Assembly: GCA_013289835.1 (NCBI GenBank)
Contig: JABCZG010000007.1
Span: 124,001-188,000, forward strand
Length of the DNA: 64,000 nucleotides
Origin: Acidobacteriota bacterium
GTDB taxonomy: Bacteria > Acidobacteriota > Terriglobia > Acidiferrales > UBA7541
Direction: 5' to 3'
Shown here: in pieces, positions 17,801 through 25,560 of the stretch
Layout of the letters: every line of letters begins with the position of its first letter
Numbering within the stretch: the stretch's first letter is position 1
Notes under the pieces: generated by a model
The model's input: the letters and a program-made list of their open reading frames with translations, nothing else
The model's database searches: none
What the model was told of the DNA's origin: nothing
Made by a program: the position numbers and the translations under genes

Positions 17801-18140
17801 GCACCTCTTGATTGCGGGAGGTGAAAAGCGGTGAAGTCGGAATGAGACTTAGGGTCGAGGTTTTTACAGCCGTATTGGAGTTCAAGCCAGCGGAGGCGAC
17901 GTTAAATTGAACTACGGAACGCTGGTTGGCGCCGGTCGCGGTGTGAGTGGAAAGAGTCGTGGTGGTGCCACTGTTAGTTGTAGGAGCGGCCTGATTGATG
18001 GTTGCATCTTGCTGCGAAGGAGTGAGCGGTTTCTGCTCATCGGAGAGGACTGGCGTGGCGGGGCAGGCGAGCAGCAGCGCTACAAACCAGCGCAGCAAAA
18101 TGGCGGCGTGTCTTCTAAGAATCGGAGAAATCTTTTTCAT
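14853..18140 (-). CDS. large secreted mosaic protein: DNRLRE-like, DUF2341-like and PQQ-propeller-like regions
   Basis: This 1095-residue exported protein has a basic N terminus, a hydrophobic stretch (AILLRWFVALLLACPATPVLS) and a likely cleavage site near residue 33. Residues about 40-190 resemble the DNRLRE carbohydrate/surface module, with alternating strands and TDWTETGVTWNTRNG. Residues about 215-340 resemble the DUF2341 module (FNGYAGYSVVITG, YSMFYGDP). A lectin-like stretch beginning near YDTFDSD follows. The C-terminal third has repeated PQQ/WD-like strands such as DGTVYSFRTDTGALLWQTG, GLNGNTGATVWTF and DGHLYKINPTSG. It is Thr/Ser/Gly/Asn-rich with few charges, as expected for a cell-surface or extracellular protein. 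Its ATG overlaps the stop of the upstream secreted protein by four bases. Binding to the exported polysaccharide is possible but unproven. Confidence 0.75.
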   Translation of the reverse strand: MKKISPILRRHAAILLRWFVALLLACPATPVLSDEQKPLTPSQQDATINQAAPTTNSGTTTTLSTHTATGANQRSVVQFNVASAGLNSNTAVKTSTLSLIPTSPLFTSRNQEVHRITGATDWTETGVTWNTRNGALAWATPGGDFDPTATDTQPSGATAGTAVTFNVLADSTSTNIPQGWVNGTLANEGLLVKDQTEDGTSFQYTVPLSVTVGATAPFNGYAGYSVVITGFNTAALVTAGKMRSDCNDLRIAQFSGSTWTPLDRQVLNCNTTSTIVWFRLQANIVASGTDTSYSMFYGDPSAGAPPANLNNVFLWYDTFDSDTVGQPPTGWTVQSEGPWNVVADVGANRVLRESDATTGNRNVIKVTSITNERDVWVQADVRMTTAAGLESTGCPLGRVAGANNTGSDLTAYRSCLQYITVGANPNQRVSQLAYWNAGTFNSLQQLAYTWTNATFYTVAGAFFGSPATMRNYVALQSQPLVLQQSITGDTNVTTAGSVGLFVYDGDTTNYDFDNFMARRYTEPEPTVTLGAESNPPTPLYGSRENTAANQPTLTFHYLRDVTLGAATPGISETTVNWTFPSGSTSANYDGVLFAKEQGTTAPSFAPTDGTTYVTGAQPVAGQFIAANTAAFAIITAFDENGDTSIVLPGTTYTYKGYTHDATTITGAASPVPPHYSFGNTATQTLTTSAGGGANKDWSYKTGATTLAAPALNPGISVVTGGNDDAVHSMSAVNGQRFYQPGGTSGVTAGAIPSRLSIIAAGDTSNPTCKNVCDVTYAAAGDGTVYSFRTDTGALLWQTGVLTTGAGSVFTAAAAVQVKSYAGASYTNAFDLVIVATRNAGSTTNNKVYGLNGNTGATVWTFSPGNMDIVTATPYIDYVHNMVWVTSHANAGVGQPSVWELNTLSAGTFAAPTASFNVNDIDQAPTQNFDGNVIYVTTNNGRLYAFRTNIAGCLAANINSGALGVVPRGFPIPIETAALNDDVFFSTGTGVSKVHVVYSKTLCNAGATTFTVPAAWTSPAIANPSSLMFTSAPQTEFIYVGSSDGHLYKINPTSGANVSNLLINTGATIGDPSFDTVLQKFYMGDSTGHIFSFDLF

Positions 18141-18841
18141 CGTTCGGTTTCCTCTTCCGCTTTGGCGGGGGGTGGCGCGGGAGTCAGGGTGAACGCGGAT
18201 TCGATGACAAGTTTGCCGTCGAGGAGCACACGGACCTGCCAGTTTCCGCTGAAGTTTCGCTGGGTAATGTAAGTTCCCGCGACGGGCAGGACAGTCAGAA
18301 CCGCGGTATCGCCCCGGCTATGCATCAGCAACGTGGGAATTCCTTCTTTGTAGACCACATTGGCGTTGAGCATCAGGTGGGGTGCGGGAGGCAAAGGAGC
18401 AACGACGTTGCCGCCGGCTGGAGCCACTGGGGCGACCACCGCAGGCCTCACTGCGGCGGCGGCACCGCCGCCGACCGAAAAGCTCGTCTTCATTGCCATG
18501 TACAGATTGCCATCCGGCTGAAAGAACTGGACGGTCTGTACATGCTGGCCGCTGACGTTGGGCCAAGCGACAAAAACAAAGAGATCACGAAGTTCCGCGA
18601 GCGAAAAGGTCTCTTGCGTGGTCCGGCAGGAAGTGTCGGGCGTTATGCAGTAGAAAATCTCAGGCCCGTTGGCTTTGGGCTGAGGGAGCCTTACGGGCAG
18701 GGGGCCGCCCGTAGGAGAACCACCGTTGTCCGGATTGGATGGAATCAGGATCGGACGCGACTGGGCGGCAAGTTCTTGAGGAGCGCTCAAAAACAGCAAA
18801 AAGAGACCAAACATCAAACCGACAAGCCCAAGACGACGCAT
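18137..18841 (-). CDS. secreted protein of unknown function
   Basis: This 234-residue protein has a clear signal peptide (MRRLGLVGLMFGLFLLFLSAPQELAAQ; cleavage after AAQ or nearby) and no family I recognise. Residues 28-60 are Pro/Gly-rich. A segment containing two Cys (YCITPDTSCRTTQETFSL) follows, then an Ala/Pro/Val-rich linker, and a C-terminal beta-rich region (GTYITQRNFSGNWQVRVLLDGKLVIES) that resembles an immunoglobulin-like or DUF-type strand sandwich. It ends in a charged tail. The 3' end overlaps the large mosaic protein by four bases, so the two should be made together and may interact outside the cytoplasm. A GGAG lies just before the ATG. Confidence 0.65.
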   Translation of the reverse strand: MRRLGLVGLMFGLFLLFLSAPQELAAQSRPILIPSNPDNGGSPTGGPLPVRLPQPKANGPEIFYCITPDTSCRTTQETFSLAELRDLFVFVAWPNVSGQHVQTVQFFQPDGNLYMAMKTSFSVGGGAAAAVRPAVVAPVAPAGGNVVAPLPPAPHLMLNANVVYKEGIPTLLMHSRGDTAVLTVLPVAGTYITQRNFSGNWQVRVLLDGKLVIESAFTLTPAPPPAKAEEETER

Positions 18842-18922
18842 CTCCGCCTCCGCAGACGATTACTGCTCGAGGGAAATCGAGAGGATGACCCTGATTTTAG
18901 GCTAGGGGTACCAAGGGGGGCT

Positions 18923-18943
18923 GTCTATAGACCTAACGATTAG
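18923..18943. promoter_or_regulatory. two adjacent palindromes in a divergent intergenic region
   Basis: A perfect 10-bp palindrome, GTCTATAGAC (18923-18932), is followed immediately by CTAA-CGA-TTAG (18933-18943). They lie in the 289-bp region between the divergent secreted-protein gene and the UDP-glucose dehydrogenase gene, where a shared operator would be expected. I could not place a convincing -35/-10 pair. Nothing else is apparent in this gap. Confidence 0.3.
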
Positions 18944-19130
18944 AGTTCCTAAGAAACAAGAGTGACGACCTTGCGTCGTGGCCGGACCAGGGGGAGGGAA
19001 AGGTGCCTTTCTGGCGCGGGTGCCCGCATGGAGACTTTGTTCCACTCGGTGATTAGGTCACAATAGGAAGTCGGCATTCCGCCACGGACAGGGTCAGAAT
19101 CTCCAGAGCGAATCCAGAGGAGCGTTTGTC

Positions 19131-20480
19131 TTGCGTCTTTCTGTAATCGGATGTGGATACGTGGGTCTCGTCACCGGAGCATGTCTCGCGGAGGCCGGGC
19201 ATGAGGTAGTCTGCACGGACATTGATGAGGAGCGCATCGCCAAGCTCAATGCGGGCGGTGTGCCCATCTACGAAAGTCATCTGGACGAGATTCTCGCGTC
19301 GGCTCGCAAGGCTGGACGGATCTCCTATACCTCGAATGCGGGAGACGCGATCCGGGCGGGGGATGCGATTTTCATCTGCGTGGGGACTCCGCCCAAGGAA
19401 TCGGGCGAGGCAGACCTGTCCGCGATTGACCATGTGGCGCGGCAAATCGCCGCGGAGGCCCGCAGCCCAAAACTGGTGATTGAAAAAAGCACGGTTCCGG
19501 CGCGCACCGGGCTGGAGCTGAGCCGCGCGCTTACGGCGTATTCGAAGAACAGCAATGTGAAATTTCGCGTGGCGTCCAATCCAGAATTCCTGCGGGAGGG
19601 GACGGCGGTCGGGGACTTTTTCCACCCGGATCGCATCGTGGTAGGAGTCGAGGATCCGTCGGCAGCGGCGGAGTTGAGGGAAATCTACCGGCCGATCATC
19701 GAACGGAGTTTCCGGTGCCCGGTACACAATGGCACGTGTCCGCCGGGGCATAAAGCCGAGTTTCTCGTTACGACCATTAACAGCGCCGAACTGATTAAGC
19801 ACGCCTCGAACTCGTTCCTTGCACTGAAAATCAGCTACGCCAACGTTATTGCCGATCTGTGCGAAAAAATCGGCGCAAATGTCGAGGAAGTTACGCATGC
19901 CATGGGGCTGGACGCCCGCATTGGCGGGCAGTTCCTGAAGGCGGGGCTCGGCTACGGCGGGTTTTGCTTTCCGAAGGATGTGCAGGCGTTCATCCATCTT
20001 TCGGCTTCAGTGGGCGTGGACTTTGACATCCTGAAAGCCACGGAACGCGTGAACAAGCAGCGCATCGAGCGTTTCTTCGACAAAATTCGCCAGGCGTTGT
20101 GGGTGGTGAAGGGCAAGCGCGTGGCGGTGCTGGGATTGGCGTTCAAGGCCAACACGGACGACATTCGCTTTGCGCCGGCGTTGGAAGTGGTGAAGCGCTT
20201 GCTCGAGGAAGGCGCGGTTATTCACGCAACGGATCCAGAAGCAATGACTCGCACTAAGGCACTTTTCCCGAAGGTCCAGTATCACGAAGATCCTTACGAA
20301 GCGCTGCGCGACGCCGATGCCGCACTGGTGTGCACGGAGTGGGATTCGTTCCGCAAGCTCGATTGGGATCGCGCGGGAAAGCTTATGGCACGCAAATTGG
20401 TGATTGACGGGCGAAATCTGTATACGCCGCAGGGAATGCGGGAGATGGGGTTCGAGTATTATTCTTTTGGAAGAGAGTAG
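19131..20480 (+). CDS. ugd: UDP-glucose 6-dehydrogenase
   Basis: This is a 449-residue cytoplasmic NAD-dependent enzyme that oxidises UDP-glucose twice to UDP-glucuronate. The N-terminal Rossmann motif is VIGCGYVGLVTGACLAEAGHEV. Then come CVGTPP, the STVPARTG loop and SNPEFLREGTA. The catalytic thiol is Cys279 in GLGYGGFCFPKD. The C-terminal domain has VLGLAFKANTDDIRFAP and ends near residue 449, the usual length. The start is TTG at 19131, nine bases after AGAGGAG, and it places the first strand correctly. With the UDP-xylose synthase gene encoded convergently downstream, it should supply UDP-glucuronate and UDP-xylose to the polymer. A second dehydrogenase of another specificity lies at 24199. 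Confidence 0.95.
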   Translation: MRLSVIGCGYVGLVTGACLAEAGHEVVCTDIDEERIAKLNAGGVPIYESHLDEILASARKAGRISYTSNAGDAIRAGDAIFICVGTPPKESGEADLSAIDHVARQIAAEARSPKLVIEKSTVPARTGLELSRALTAYSKNSNVKFRVASNPEFLREGTAVGDFFHPDRIVVGVEDPSAAAELREIYRPIIERSFRCPVHNGTCPPGHKAEFLVTTINSAELIKHASNSFLALKISYANVIADLCEKIGANVEEVTHAMGLDARIGGQFLKAGLGYGGFCFPKDVQAFIHLSASVGVDFDILKATERVNKQRIERFFDKIRQALWVVKGKRVAVLGLAFKANTDDIRFAPALEVVKRLLEEGAVIHATDPEAMTRTKALFPKVQYHEDPYEALRDADAALVCTEWDSFRKLDWDRAGKLMARKLVIDGRNLYTPQGMREMGFEYYSFGRE

Positions 20481-20510
20481 TTTTTAGTTTTGCGTTAGGG
20501 TCCCAGCCGT

Positions 20511-20535
20511 CCGTGAAGCAGTGACACGGTTTTTT
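20511..20535 (+). terminator. candidate rho-independent terminator after ugd
   Basis: CCGTG (20511-20515) pairs with CACGG (20525-20529), followed directly by six T residues. It lies 31 bases past the ugd stop, between convergent genes. The stem is only 5 bp, so strength is uncertain. Confidence 0.4.
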
Positions 20536-20564
20536 CCGCTCGGTGATCATCCCTCAAAATACAC

Positions 20565-21503
20565 TCATCGATTCGCAAAGACCTGCTTGAAATAGGCCAT
20601 TGTCACTTTCAGGCCCTCTTCCAGGCTCACCTTTGGCTCCCACTTGAGCAGGCGCTTTGCTTTGGTGATGTCCGGGCAGCGGCGCTTGGGATCGTCCTCG
20701 GGCAGAGGCTTGTAGACGAGCGGCGGGGGGTTGGTGAAATGTTTGCGGATGCGATCGACGAATTCCAGAATGGTGATCTCCTGGGGGTTGCCGATGTTCA
20801 CGGGTAGATGCTCATCCGATTTCATCAGGCGGTAGATGCCCTCGACGAGATCATCCACGTAGCAGAAGCTGCGTGTCTGCTTGCCGTCTCCATAAATCGT
20901 CATAGGAATGCCACTGAGGGCTTGAAAGACGAAGTTCGGCAGCGCGCGGCCGTCGTTCAGCCTCATGCGCGGGCCGTAGGTATTGAAAATGCGCACGATG
21001 TGCGTGTCCACGCCGTGATAGCGGTAGTAGGCCATGGTTAGCGCTTCGGAGAAACGCTTGGCTTCGTCATAGACGCCGCGCGGGCCGATGGGATTCACGT
21101 GTCCCCAGTATTCTTCAGGTTGCGGAGAGACTTCGGGATCGCCGTAGCATTCGCTCGTAGAGGTCAGAAGGAATTTGGCTTTTTTGGCCAGCGCCAGTTC
21201 CAACGCATTGCGCGTGCCGACGGAGCCTACCATCATGGTGGCAACGGGATGCTTCAAGTAGTCGGGCGGGCTGGCGGGCGAGGCCAGATGGAGCACGTAA
21301 CCGACCTTTCCTGCCACCTTCAGCGGCTTGCTCACGTCGGCCTTCTGCAGCTTGAACTTCTTGTTCTTCGCCAGATGGCTCAGGTTGATCTTGGCTCCGG
21401 TGATGAAATTGTCCAGCACCAGCACTTCCCAGCCTTCGGCGAGAAGGCGGTCGCAGAGATGCGATCCGAGAAATCCCGCTCCGCCTGTGACCACTGCGCG
21501 CAT
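20565..21503 (-). CDS. UDP-glucuronate decarboxylase (UDP-xylose synthase)
   Basis: This 312-residue extended SDR converts UDP-glucuronate to UDP-xylose with bound NAD. It begins with the Rossmann motif [17 protein letters not shown] and the [14 protein letters not shown] segment. [21 protein letters not shown] and the catalytic pair Tyr145/Lys149 in [11 protein letters not shown] follow. Later blocks are [27 protein letters not shown] and the [11 protein letters not shown] loop. All are close to bacterial and eukaryotic UXS enzymes. The convergent ugd gene makes its substrate. The locus therefore predicts a xylose-containing or glucuronate-containing glycan, unless UDP-xylose serves only as a branch point. 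Confidence 0.93.
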   Translation of the reverse strand: MRAVVTGGAGFLGSHLCDRLLAEGWEVLVLDNFITGAKINLSHLAKNKKFKLQKADVSKPLKVAGKVGYVLHLASPASPPDYLKHPVATMMVGSVGTRNALELALAKKAKFLLTSTSECYGDPEVSPQPEEYWGHVNPIGPRGVYDEAKRFSEALTMAYYRYHGVDTHIVRIFNTYGPRMRLNDGRALPNFVFQALSGIPMTIYGDGKQTRSFCYVDDLVEGIYRLMKSDEHLPVNIGNPQEITILEFVDRIRKHFTNPPPLVYKPLPEDDPKRRCPDITKAKRLLKWEPKVSLEEGLKVTMAYFKQVFANR

Positions 21504-21595
21504 GCATCCTCCTCAAAAAACCAATTCGTCAGTGTAGCGTGGGCCGCGCGGATTGACCACATTCGCGGCGCGGGATAGCATTCGCCCGTTCCCTA

Positions 21596-22261
21596 ATGGC
21601 AAACCCGCAAGATCCTCCGCTGGAAGTTCCCGGGCGCTCCTGGATGCGCAAAATCCTGTGGCTGCTTGTTTGCGGGATAATTCTTTTTGGCGCGATTGCC
21701 TTCCTCGAAGTGGGCAAATGGCTGGTTGTAGAGGACCCCCTCTCGCAATGCAGGGCGATCGCGGTGCTGAGCGGGAGCATGCCCCTGCGCGCCATTGAAG
21801 CGGCAAAACTTTACCGCCAAGGGTACGCGCCGGAAGTCTGGCTGACGCACTCCGCGGAGCCCGGCGCGACTCTGGAAGCAATGGGAATTCCGTTTGCCGG
21901 GGAGGACTACTACAACGCTCGGATCTTGATTCACGAAGGAGTGCCGCAGGGAGCAATCCGCATTCTTGAGCCGCCGATCGTGAATACGGCGGACGAAATC
22001 AAGGTGATCGCCTCGGCCCTCTCGGGGGAGCAAGAGCGGAGCGTGATCATCGTAACGACCAAAGCGCATACCCGGCGCACGCGGTTACTCTGGGGAAGGC
22101 TGGCGGCCGGGCGGGGCCGCGGGATCGTACGCGCTGCTTCGGGGGATGCGTTCGAACCAGAACATTGGTGGCGTACGACTGGAGATGCGTTGGATGTCGT
22201 TCGCGAGGTGCTGGGCCTGATGAATGCCTGGGCGGGATTGCCGCTCCGGCCGGCGCAGTGA
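21596..22261 (+). CDS. YdcF/SanA-family (DUF218) membrane protein
   Basis: This 221-residue protein has one N-terminal membrane helix (ILWLLVCGIILFGAIAFL, near residues 19-36) and a DUF218 Rossmann-like domain. The domain starts at CRAIAVLSGSMPLRAIEAAKLYRQG and includes EVWLTHSAEPG, NTADEIKVI and SVIIVTTKAHTRRTRLLW. E. coli relatives (ElyC, SanA, YdcF) affect envelope polysaccharide or polyprenyl-carrier metabolism, though the biochemistry is poorly defined. In this setting a role in lipid-linked sugar homeostasis or polymer control is plausible. The ATG at 21596 starts shortly before the helix and faces away from the decarboxylase gene. Confidence 0.82.
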   Translation: MANPQDPPLEVPGRSWMRKILWLLVCGIILFGAIAFLEVGKWLVVEDPLSQCRAIAVLSGSMPLRAIEAAKLYRQGYAPEVWLTHSAEPGATLEAMGIPFAGEDYYNARILIHEGVPQGAIRILEPPIVNTADEIKVIASALSGEQERSVIIVTTKAHTRRTRLLWGRLAAGRGRGIVRAASGDAFEPEHWWRTTGDALDVVREVLGLMNAWAGLPLRPAQ

Positions 22262-22348
22262 GTTTGAAGTGCGGCGGTTTAGCGGTGATTGCCTTCGGAG
22301 CTGGGCCCCGATAGGATCGAGGTAGACTTCCCCACTCCACAGGAGAGT

Positions 22349-23119
22349 TTAGAAAAAGAAGAAGCGCTTGCGGCGTGGCGGAGGCGATTCGTCTTCTAGT
22401 TCGGGCACATGCGGGAGTTCGCGGCCTTCGAATGCGGCGAGGGGATTTTCTTGAAATAGGGCCTTTGCTTTCTCCTCGCCGAACTGGGCCAAAACTGCGG
22501 CGTAAGCGGGCTGGAGTTGCAGCACGCGCGTACGCGTGTTGTGGGCGTCGCTGGCCACAAAATGGACGAGCCCATCGCCAATCCATTGCAGCGCGTCTTT
22601 CTGCGAGCGCGGGCCAAAGCTTCCTGTGAGCGAACCTCCTGTCACCTGGACGAAACAGCCCACGCGGACCCACTTTTTCAGCCGCTCCGGATGCGCGCGC
22701 AAAATCCCGTTGCGTTCGGGGTGGGTGACGATCGGGCGCACACCGGCAAGCTGAATCTCGTGGAGTGTCTGGTCCATCGAGGGCGGAATCGAAAACTCGT
22801 TGAACTCCACGAGCAGGTAGTCTTGCTGATTGATGCAGTAATGCGAGGCGTCTTTACGCAGGGACTCCAGGTTTTCGGGATTGAGATGAAAGTCGCAGCC
22901 GGTGGCCAGTTTGAGCTTGTCGCCAATGGCCGACTGCAATTCGTCGCGAAGCTGGCGCACGCGCGCAAAATCAAAGTGAAATCTGTTGTTGGAGTGTGGC
23001 GTGGCAACAACATGGGTGATGCCATCGGCGATCGCGGATTCCGCCATGGCCATGGATTCTTCGATCGTCTTTGGGCCGTCATCCAAACCCGGCAGAATGT
23101 GACAATGCAAATCCACCAT
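22349..23119 (-). CDS. CpsB/CapC-type tyrosine-protein phosphatase (PHP domain)
   Basis: This 256-residue metal-dependent phosphatase of the PHP superfamily regulates capsule and exopolysaccharide export in Gram-positive and other systems by dephosphorylating tyrosine kinases. Metal ligands are visible: MVDLHCHILPGLDDGP at the N terminus, ATPHSNNRF near residue 40, a central GCDFHLNPE, VTHPERN near 140 and ASDAHN near 195. I chose the ATG at 23119 because an AAGGAG overlapping the previous gene's stop lies 12 bases upstream and the protein then begins with the family's standard MVDLHCH. The ORF can extend to 23194 but would overlap the neighbour. No BY-kinase partner is encoded in the window. 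Confidence 0.9.
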   Translation of the reverse strand: MVDLHCHILPGLDDGPKTIEESMAMAESAIADGITHVVATPHSNNRFHFDFARVRQLRDELQSAIGDKLKLATGCDFHLNPENLESLRKDASHYCINQQDYLLVEFNEFSIPPSMDQTLHEIQLAGVRPIVTHPERNGILRAHPERLKKWVRVGCFVQVTGGSLTGSFGPRSQKDALQWIGDGLVHFVASDAHNTRTRVLQLQPAYAAVLAQFGEEKAKALFQENPLAAFEGRELPHVPELEDESPPPRRKRFFFF

Positions 23120-23135
23120 CTGGGGTATCCGCTCC

Positions 23136-23519
23136 TTAGTGCCACCATGCGCTGAAGACATGCCAGGCTCCCAGTGCGAACAAAATTCCGGCAAAAACCT
23201 CGCGCATGCTGCGCGGTTTGATGCGCTTCGCCAGCATTCCTCCGAGGATACCGCCTAGGAAAACGCCGGGAATCAGCAGCAAACCCGTCTTCCACGAAAC
23301 GTATCCGCCCTTCGCATAGGCCAAGAGCGCCAGGACGCCGGTCGGTGGAATCAGCGCGATCAGGCTGGTTCCCTGCGCGCGATGCTGGCTGAAGGCAAAC
23401 AACAGCCCCAGTAGCGGCACCAGAAGAACGCCGCCGCCGATGCCAAACATACCCGAGGCCACTCCGCAAACAGTCGCTGCGGCAAGGATTCCCGCGCCGC
23501 GCCCAATGCCATCAACCAC
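23136..23519 (-). CDS. half-size TauE/SafE-family membrane protein
   Basis: This 127-residue protein has about four hydrophobic helices and the TauE/SafE repeat signature, GVASGMFGIGGGVLLVPLLG, followed by AQGTSLIALIPPTGVLALLAY. Full-length TauE/SafE exporters carry two such repeats in about 250 residues, so this is a single repeat. The GTG at 23519 is fixed by a perfect AGGAGG six bases upstream (23526-23531). It overlaps the upstream half-gene by eight bases. The simplest view is that the two halves form a heterodimeric anion transporter. Substrates in the family include sulfite, sulfoacetate and other small anions. The downstream CpsB-type gene is translationally close. Confidence 0.82.
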   Translation of the reverse strand: MVDGIGRGAGILAAATVCGVASGMFGIGGGVLLVPLLGLLFAFSQHRAQGTSLIALIPPTGVLALLAYAKGGYVSWKTGLLLIPGVFLGGILGGMLAKRIKPRSMREVFAGILFALGAWHVFSAWWH

Positions 23520-23916
23520 GGGCGGCCTCCTGCAATTTCGCGGCTGCATTGCTTTCAAGCCGCGTTTTTCGCCAAAGCAGAAGCGCCGCCAGCATCAGGA
23601 AGCAGCCGAATAGTCCTTTCAGATTTTGCGAGTCCATGGGAAGAGCGACCAGGCTGCCTGCGTACGCCCCAACCAACATTCCGATGGCACACAAAATCCC
23701 GGCGTGCAAATCCACTTGGCCTTGCTTCCAATATTCCCGTAAAGCACCGAGTCCGATGGGCGGCAACAAAATGAAAAGCGAGGTGCCCTGCGCCATGTGC
23801 TGATCCATGTGCAGCAGGTAGACCATCGCCGGGACCAGCGCAACGCCGCCTCCGATGCCCAGCAGGCCCACCAGCACACCGACACCGAGTCCAAGGAGAA
23901 GTATGACGAGTATCAT
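23512..23916 (-). CDS. half-size TauE/SafE-family membrane protein (partner)
   Basis: This 134-residue protein has about four membrane helices and one TauE/SafE repeat: VGLLGIGGGVALVPAMVYLL, then AQGTSLFILLPPIGLGALREYW. The shared GIGGGV...VP and AQGTSL..LLPP motifs show that it and the downstream protein are the two halves of one family, either from a split gene or from an unfused ancestral pair. It starts at ATG 23916 directly in the first helix and ends in a basic, soluble C-terminal tail (LWRKTRLESNAAAKLQEAARG). The gene overlap implies coupled expression and a 1:1 complex. Transport direction and substrate are unknown. Confidence 0.82.
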   Translation of the reverse strand: MILVILLLGLGVGVLVGLLGIGGGVALVPAMVYLLHMDQHMAQGTSLFILLPPIGLGALREYWKQGQVDLHAGILCAIGMLVGAYAGSLVALPMDSQNLKGLFGCFLMLAALLLWRKTRLESNAAAKLQEAARG

Positions 23917-24198
23917 TTTGTTTGGACGCTGTGGCGTCCATCGCGGCGAGCACGCGTCCGCGGCCCTCTATCTTCCACTGTCCCGCCTGACGGGGCAACC
24001 TCCGTTAAACAAGCGGTAACACACAAACAAGGAGTGCATTTTTTTGTGGGCGCGGAACCTGCTATATTTACATGTCTTTGCCCCGTCGGGCCTGTGGCTC
24101 GCTGTGCGTTTCGCGGTCACGGATGAAGCTGGATCCCCGAAAACACGAATACGTTGGACGCGCGAAGGTCTACGACTACGAGGAGTGCATCGGAACTC

Positions 24199-25554
24199 AT
24201 GCCAATCGAACGGAAACCTGAATTTTTCAAAGGCGCGCAGCTCAAGGTGGGCATCATCGGCTGCGGGTACGTCGGCCTGCCGCTGGCGTTGCGATTTGCG
24301 GAAGCCGGGCACAAAGTCACGGGCTTTGACGTCGACCCGCACAAGGTGAGCATGCTCAATGCGGGCAAATCTTATATTGAGCACATTCCTCAGAATAAGA
24401 TCCAGCAGTTTGTCAACAGCCGGCACTTCAGCGCGACGACGGACTTCGCAAAGCTGAAGGAAGCGGACGCCATCCTCATTTGCGTGCCCACGCCACTCGA
24501 TGAGCGCCGCGAGCCGGACCTGAGTTACGTGGAACAGACTGCGGTTTCGATTTATCCCCATTTGCAGAAGGGCCAGCTTGTGGTATTGGAATCGACCACA
24601 TACCCCGGCACGACTGAGGAACTGGTGCTGCCCATTCTGGAGAAGAGCGGCCTGCGGTGCCCGATTGCTTCCGGGCCGGAAAATGAAAATGTCGCGTGCG
24701 ATTTCTACCTGGCGTTTTCGCCGGAGCGTGAAGATCCGGGAAATAAACAGTATGGCCTGGCGCAGATTCCCAAGGTTGTCGGCGGCTTGAATCCGCCAAG
24801 CGGCCGCGCGGCCGTGTCGCTCTATACGCAAGTGGTGGCCCGCGTCGTTCCAGTCAGCTCCACGCGCGCGGCGGAAATGGCCAAGCTGCTTGAGAACATC
24901 TTCCGTTGCGTGAACATTGCGCTGGTGAATGAGCTGAAGATGCTTAGCCTACGCATGAACATTGATATTTGGGAAGTGATCGACGCCGCGGCTACCAAGC
25001 CGTTCGGGTACATGCCGTTTTATCCGGGGCCGGGCCTCGGCGGACATTGCATTCCGGTGGACCCGTACTACCTTTCGTGGAAGGCTCGCGAATATGATTT
25101 CGCGACGCGCTTTATCGAGCTGGCCGGCGAGGTCAATACCGCCATGCCGTATCACGTCGTGGATGCCGTGGCCAATTCGCTGAACGATCACAAGAAAAGT
25201 ATGAAAGGCTCGAAGATCCTGGTGCTTGGCGTGGCTTACAAGAAAGACGTGGATGACCTGCGCGAATCACCGACGCTGAAAATCATGCAGCTGCTTCAAC
25301 AGCGCGGCGCGCAACTGGATTACAACGATCCGTATTTTCCGCAGCTTCACAAGATGCGGCACTACAATTACGAGAACATGAAGTCCGTGCCGCTGAATCC
25401 GCAGACGCTGGGAAGCTACGACGCCGTGATCATCGCCACCGACCATTCGACCTACGACTACGTGGGCATCGTGGATGCCGCGAAGCTTGTCGTGGATACG
25501 CGCAACGCCACGCGCCGCGTCATGCGCCACCGCGAAAAAATCGTTCTCTGCTAG
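24199..25554 (+). CDS. UDP-N-acetylglucosamine/UDP-N-acetylgalactosamine 6-dehydrogenase-like (WbpA/WbpO group)
   Basis: This 451-residue nucleotide-sugar dehydrogenase is of the UDP-HexNAc type. Its Rossmann motif is VGIIGCGYVGLPLALRFAEAGH. ICVPTPLDERREPDLSYV, the ESTTYPGTTEEL loop and AFSPEREDPGN follow. The active-site Cys is near residue 284 in GPGLGGHCIPVDPYYLSWKA, the motif that separates HexNAc dehydrogenases from Ugd. VLGVAYKKDVDDLRESP marks the C-terminal domain. I preferred the ATG at 24199 over an in-frame TTG at 24154. The product would be UDP-GlcNAcA or UDP-GalNAcA, a uronate that an amidotransferase could modify. The following isomerase gene starts 6 bases after the stop. Confidence 0.92.
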   Translation: MPIERKPEFFKGAQLKVGIIGCGYVGLPLALRFAEAGHKVTGFDVDPHKVSMLNAGKSYIEHIPQNKIQQFVNSRHFSATTDFAKLKEADAILICVPTPLDERREPDLSYVEQTAVSIYPHLQKGQLVVLESTTYPGTTEELVLPILEKSGLRCPIASGPENENVACDFYLAFSPEREDPGNKQYGLAQIPKVVGGLNPPSGRAAVSLYTQVVARVVPVSSTRAAEMAKLLENIFRCVNIALVNELKMLSLRMNIDIWEVIDAAATKPFGYMPFYPGPGLGGHCIPVDPYYLSWKAREYDFATRFIELAGEVNTAMPYHVVDAVANSLNDHKKSMKGSKILVLGVAYKKDVDDLRESPTLKIMQLLQQRGAQLDYNDPYFPQLHKMRHYNYENMKSVPLNPQTLGSYDAVIIATDHSTYDYVGIVDAAKLVVDTRNATRRVMRHREKIVLC

Positions 25555-25560
25555 CCGACG

